DNA of 64,000 nt from Mercurialis annua (taxonomy: Eukaryota; Streptophyta; Magnoliopsida; Malpighiales; Euphorbiaceae), in contig NC_065576.1 in NCBI RefSeq assembly GCF_937616625.2, positions 23,482,628 through 23,546,627 of the forward strand, in the 5' to 3' direction. Positions 60,121-64,000 of this stretch are shown here, in pieces. The first letter of the stretch is position 1; the number at the start of each line of letters is the position of its first letter. The notes under the pieces were generated by a model. The model did not search any database. It was not told the origin of the DNA and saw only the letters and a program-made list of their open reading frames with translations. The position numbers and the translations under genes were made by a program.

Positions 60121-63100
60121 TCACTCAGTGATTTCTCGAATGAGATGATAACGTCTAAGTATGTGTTTGGATCGCTGATGTGATCTGGGCTCCTTTGCTT
60201 GTGCTATGGCCCCATTGTTATCACATAACAAGTTCACTGGATCGGATATACTAGGAACAACTCCTAATCCAGTTATGAACTTTTTGATCCAAAGAGCCTC
60301 CTTAGCTGCGTCTGAAGCAGCTATATACTCAGCTTCTGTTGTAGAATCAGCAACGGTGTCCTGCTTCGAGCTCTTCCAGCTAAAAGCACCTCCATTCAAA
60401 CAAAACACATATCCTGACTGTGATTTATAATCATCAATGTCAGCTTGGAAGCTAGCGTCTGTGTAACCCTTTACAATCAGCTCATCTTCCTGACCACCAT
60501 ATAGCAAGAATGCATCCTTGGTTCTTCTCAAGTACTTAAGGATGTTCTTAACTGCTGCCCAGTGACTTTCACCTGGATTTGACTGGTATCTGCTCGTTGT
60601 ACTCAAAGCATACGAGACATCAGGTCGAGTGCACAACATTGCATACATGATAGATCCAATAGCAGAAGCATATGGAATCTTACTCATGCGGTCTCGCTCA
60701 TCCTGTGTCTTAGGACACTGAGTCTTGCTGAGACTGATGCCATGTGACATTGGCAAGAATCCTCTCTTGGAGTCTTGCATACTAAACCTGTTTAATACCT
60801 TATCAACATAAGTGCTTTGACTTAGGCCAATGAGTCTTCTAGATCTATCTCTATAGATCTTGATGCCTAATATATAAGCAGCATCGCCCAAGTCTTTCAT
60901 TGAAAAACACTTCCCTAACCATGATTTAACATTTTGCAGTATGGGAATGTCGTTTCCAATTAGTAGTATGTCATCAACATAAAGCACTAAGAAAACAATC
61001 GCGCTCCCACTAACCTTCTTGTACACACAAGATTCATCTTCATTCCTGATGAATCCAAACTCTTTGATTGCTTCATCAAAACGAAGATTCCAACTCCGAG
61101 AAGCTTGCTTTAATCCATAAATGGATTTTTGAAGCTTGCAAACCTTTCCAGAATTCTCTGGACTGGCAAAACCCTCATGTTGTGTCATGTACACATCCTC
61201 AAGTAAGTTTCCATTAAGAAACGCTGTTTTGACATCCATTTGCCATATCTCATAGTCATAATATGCAGCTATGGCAAGGAGAATTCGAATGGATTTGAGC
61301 ATAGCAACTGGTGAAAAAGTTTCATCATAGTCTATACCATGTATTTGTCTGAAACCTTTTGCAACTAGTCTTGCTTTATAGGTATGCACATTGCCATCCA
61401 TGTCAGTCTTCATTTTGAAGACCCATTTGCACCCAATGGTTTTTACACCATCCGTTGGGTTAATCAAGGTCGAAACTTGATTATCATACATGGATTGCAT
61501 TTCAGATCTCATGGCTTCGAGCCATTTTTCAGAGTCAGGACTATTTATGGCCTCTTGATAGGATGTGGGTTCTTCTTGATCCACAATCATCACATCATTG
61601 TTCTCAGTAATGAGAAATCCATATCTCATAGGATTATGACGTGTCCTATCAGACCTTCTTTGGCCTTGTGGTACTTGTACTGGTTCATCAATTGCTTGTT
61701 GATTCTTTTGAGGTTCCATACTTGGTACAATGCTATTTTGTGGTTCTTGAACTTCTTCAAGGTGTACTGTACTCCCACTGGTTCCTTTGGAAATAAATTC
61801 TTTTTCCAAAAAGATACCATTTCGAGCAACAAACACTTTGTTGTCATAAGCATTGTAGAAGTAATATCCTTTAGTTTCTTTAGGATATCCTACAAAAAGG
61901 CATTTGTCAGATTTGGGTGCTAATTTATCTGAAATTAGTCGCTTCACATAAGCTTGACATCCCCAAATCTTAAGAAAAGACAAACTAGGAGTTTTTCCAG
62001 TCCATATCTCATATGGTGTCTTTTCAACTGCCTTTGATGGAACTCTATTCAAAATGAATGCAGCGGTTTCTAAAGCATAACCCCAAAATGAGATTGGAAG
62101 ATCAGTTTGACTCATCATTGATCGAACCATATCCAATAGAGTTCGATTTCTCCGTTCAGACACACCATTCCATTGTGGTGTTCCAGGTGGAGTCAATTGA
62201 GAAACGATCCCACAATCTCTTAGATGATCTACAAATTCTTGGCTTAAATATTCACCACCCCGATCAGATCTTAGTGTTTTAATATTTTTACCAAGTTGAT
62301 TTTGTACTTCATTCTTAAATATTTTGAACTTTTCAAAAGATTCAGATTTATGTTTCATCAGATAAACATAACCATATCTACTGAGATCATCAGTAAAAGT
62401 AATGAAGTACTGAAATCCACCTCTAGCATTTGTACTTAATGGACCACATACATCTGTATGTATAAGGCCCAATAAGTTTTTAGCTCTTTCACCTTGTCCA
62501 ACAAAAGGTGTTTTTGTCATTTTGCCCATTAGACAAGATTCACATGTTTCAAATGATTCATAATCAAATGAATTCAAAAGTCCATCTCTTTGAAGTTTTG
62601 ATATGCGTTTCTCATTTATATGGCCTAAACGACAATGCCAGAGATAAGTAGAGTTTAAATCATTTGACTTAAACTTCTTGGCATTGATGTTATAGATTGA
62701 TTTTTCATTAGTGTCTTCAACATTTAAAATATAAAGACCACTACTGCGTGGAGCATATCCATAAAGAATGTTATTATGCGAAATACTGCATTTATTATTC
62801 CTAATAATAAATTCAAAACCATCCTTGTCCAAACAAGAAACAGAAATAATATTCCTACACATGGTAGGTACATAATAACAATTGTTCAAAGATAAAATAA
62901 GTCCACTAGGCAAAGATAACTCATAAGTCCCTACAGCTAAAGCAGCAACTCTTGCTCCATTGCCAACTCGTAGGTCCACTTCGCCTTTTGTCAAACTTCT
63001 ACTCCTTTTGAGACCCTGCACATTAGTACAAATGTGAGATCCAGATCCAGTATCTAATACCCATGAATCAGAAGTAGAAAGATTAATTTCTATAACATGA

Positions 63101-63957
63101 ATACCTGAAGTGGTAGTCTCACTACCCTTGTTCTTCTTCAGATCATCCAGATATTTCTTGCAATTCCTTTTCCAATGTCCAGGTTCCTTGCAGAAAAAGC
63201 AAGTTCCTTCCTTTGGCGGTTTTGCTTTGGGTTCATCCTTGGTCTTGGGCTTGGACTTGGGTTTAGACTTCTTGAAAGCCTTTCCCTTGCCCTTACCAGA
63301 CCTTTTCATACCCTTTCCCTTGTTGACCATAAGAACATCCTTAATCTCATTCTTGATGTTCTTTTCAGCAGTTTGAAGCATCCCATGCAACTCTGTGGTG
63401 GTCTTCTCCATATTATGCATATTGAAGTTCATGATGAAACCATCATAAGCCTCAGGCAAAGATTGGAGAATAATGTCTGTAGCCAACTCTTGGGCAATTG
63501 GGAGACCGAGCCTGTCCAAATGTTCAAGATGACCCTTCATCTTCAAAACATGAGGACTAACTGAGCCGCTAGTAGTCAACTTGCAAGAAAGCAAATCCTT
63601 GATGGTATTGAACCTTTCAATTCTTGCTCTCTCTTGGAACATTTCCATTAGATCAGTAATCATGGTGTAAGCATCCAATTCCATCATTTGCTTTTGGAGT
63701 TCATTCTCCATGCATCCAAGCATAATGCAAGTGACATCAGTAGAGTCATTGAGATGCTTCGTATAAGCATCCCTTTGAGCTCTAGTAGCAGCAGGAGCTG
63801 GTTCCTCAGGGAGGGGTTGATCAAGGATATATTCCTTTCTTTCTTGCCTAAGAACAATTCTTAGTTTTCTGTACCAGTCCAGAAAGTTAGTGCCATTGAG
63901 CTTATCCTTCTCAAGGATTGATCGCACTGATGAAGTATGTGTAGTGTTTGTAGCCAT
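60121..63957 (-). CDS. Copia Gag-Pol polyprotein, lacking its last residues
   Basis: The 1278-residue frame starts at the ATG close to the window edge. The Gag core spans about 10-210, followed by a Lys-rich stretch and zinc knuckle CFFCKEPGHWKRNC at 253-266. Protease has DTGSGSH at 302-308. Integrase has zinc residues H441, H446, C472 and C475 and the triad D502, D565, E601. Reverse transcriptase has D908 (MDVKTAFLNG) and YVDD with D995 and D996. RNase H has D1167 (YTDAS), E1209 (TEAEY) and D1246 (CDNNGA). Protease, integrase, RT order is diagnostic of Ty1/copia. The frame stops at a TGA after REITE, where the family continues; the continuation is open in frame for 44 more codons. All catalytic residues are kept, so this copy is only slightly damaged. 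Confidence 0.95.
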   Translation of the reverse strand: MATNTTHTSSVRSILEKDKLNGTNFLDWYRKLRIVLRQERKEYILDQPLPEEPAPAATRAQRDAYTKHLNDSTDVTCIMLGCMENELQKQMMELDAYTMITDLMEMFQERARIERFNTIKDLLSCKLTTSGSVSPHVLKMKGHLEHLDRLGLPIAQELATDIILQSLPEAYDGFIMNFNMHNMEKTTTELHGMLQTAEKNIKNEIKDVLMVNKGKGMKRSGKGKGKAFKKSKPKSKPKTKDEPKAKPPKEGTCFFCKEPGHWKRNCKKYLDDLKKNKGSETTTSGIHVIEINLSTSDSWVLDTGSGSHICTNVQGLKRSRSLTKGEVDLRVGNGARVAALAVGTYELSLPSGLILSLNNCYYVPTMCRNIISVSCLDKDGFEFIIRNNKCSISHNNILYGYAPRSSGLYILNVEDTNEKSIYNINAKKFKSNDLNSTYLWHCRLGHINEKRISKLQRDGLLNSFDYESFETCESCLMGKMTKTPFVGQGERAKNLLGLIHTDVCGPLSTNARGGFQYFITFTDDLSRYGYVYLMKHKSESFEKFKIFKNEVQNQLGKNIKTLRSDRGGEYLSQEFVDHLRDCGIVSQLTPPGTPQWNGVSERRNRTLLDMVRSMMSQTDLPISFWGYALETAAFILNRVPSKAVEKTPYEIWTGKTPSLSFLKIWGCQAYVKRLISDKLAPKSDKCLFVGYPKETKGYYFYNAYDNKVFVARNGIFLEKEFISKGTSGSTVHLEEVQEPQNSIVPSMEPQKNQQAIDEPVQVPQGQRRSDRTRHNPMRYGFLITENNDVMIVDQEEPTSYQEAINSPDSEKWLEAMRSEMQSMYDNQVSTLINPTDGVKTIGCKWVFKMKTDMDGNVHTYKARLVAKGFRQIHGIDYDETFSPVAMLKSIRILLAIAAYYDYEIWQMDVKTAFLNGNLLEDVYMTQHEGFASPENSGKVCKLQKSIYGLKQASRSWNLRFDEAIKEFGFIRNEDESCVYKKVSGSAIVFLVLYVDDILLIGNDIPILQNVKSWLGKCFSMKDLGDAAYILGIKIYRDRSRRLIGLSQSTYVDKVLNRFSMQDSKRGFLPMSHGISLSKTQCPKTQDERDRMSKIPYASAIGSIMYAMLCTRPDVSYALSTTSRYQSNPGESHWAAVKNILKYLRRTKDAFLLYGGQEDELIVKGYTDASFQADIDDYKSQSGYVFCLNGGAFSWKSSKQDTVADSTTEAEYIAASDAAKEALWIKKFITGLGVVPSISDPVNLLCDNNGAIAQAKEPRSHQRSKHILRRYHLIREITE

Positions 63958-64000
63958 CTCTACAACAATAAATATACAAGTAGCATTTAATAAAAGGCAC
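63958..64000 (-). other. Leader of copia element, partial
   Basis: These are 43 bases of untranslated leader upstream of the copia start codon. The primer-binding site and 5' LTR should lie beyond the window edge. Nothing else is visible. Confidence 0.7.

Larger units (their letters stand above)
58458..64000 (-). mobile_element. Ty1/copia retrotransposon, reverse strand, right end outside window
   Basis: From right to left the element shows a leader fragment, one gag-pol frame in copia order (Gag, protease, integrase, reverse transcriptase, RNase H), a polypurine tract and its 3' LTR. The 5' LTR and primer site lie beyond 64000. The Gag N-terminus and the integrase and RT motifs resemble the Angela/Tork group, a clade call I make from memory of family features only. 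The satellite-side flank ends ctccc (58453-58457), which would be the target duplicate if the other side matches. Confidence 0.93.

Noticed and set aside
61384..61923. 179-codon plus-strand frame antisense to the copia polyprotein (also 63110-63376 and 63175-63564)
   Set aside because: They are antisense shadows of a clear coding frame with complete catalytic motifs.

Overview
The window looks like nuclear heterochromatin of a flowering plant, probably a eudicot; I cannot name the species. The evidence is (1) LTR retrotransposons of two plant types, a Ty3/gypsy chromovirus of the Tekay/Del kind with LTRs of about 2.9 kb and a Ty1/copia element whose closest resemblance is Angela/Tork, (2) primer-binding sites matching plant initiator-methionine tRNA, and (3) a large AT-rich tandem satellite. 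I see no host protein gene, rRNA, tRNA, CRISPR array or bacterial-style operon.

Layout: satellite A (1-11491); chromovirus element 1, complete with a 5-bp target-site duplication (11492-22746); satellite B (22747-32726); a composite of a 5'-truncated chromovirus (element 2, from 32727) that shares its LTR with a full chromovirus (element 3, to 46289); satellite C (46290-54526); a reverse-strand solo LTR of the same broad family with a perfect 5-bp duplication (54527-57397); satellite D (57398-58457); and a reverse-strand copia element running off the right edge (58458-64000). About 31 kb is satellite and about 33 kb is retrotransposon. All the satellite blocks are one array interrupted by insertions.

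The satellite monomer is 60 bp, built as two 30-bp halves that both open with ccaaacgttt and, more finely, as six decamers, four of which carry AAA at the same phase. Most monomer variation sits at CpG sites and looks like decay of methylated cytosine. Higher-order copies of about 1.65, 1.83 and 10.5 kb (the last after removing element 1) are visible. Because the period is a multiple of three, one frame (20-residue repeat [20 protein letters not shown]) stays open for long runs; I treat these ORFs as non-coding.

The chromoviruses encode Gag with a zinc knuckle, aspartic protease, reverse transcriptase, RNase H, integrase and a C-terminal chromodomain-like tail. They appear recently active, since paired LTRs differ at only a few sites, but every copy here is broken: element 1 by a 1-bp deletion between RNase H and integrase, element 3 by a stop codon before reverse transcriptase and a 12-bp deletion within it, element 2 by loss of its whole 5' part. 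The copia polyprotein is intact except for a premature stop near the end of RNase H. The most notable observations are the decamer architecture and CpG-decay pattern of the satellite, clustered insertion points within the monomer, the exact 8352-bp tandem composite, a cluster of TTCnnGAA motifs just upstream of the TATA-like box of each chromovirus LTR, and a conserved candidate leader intron ending three bases before the gag ATG.
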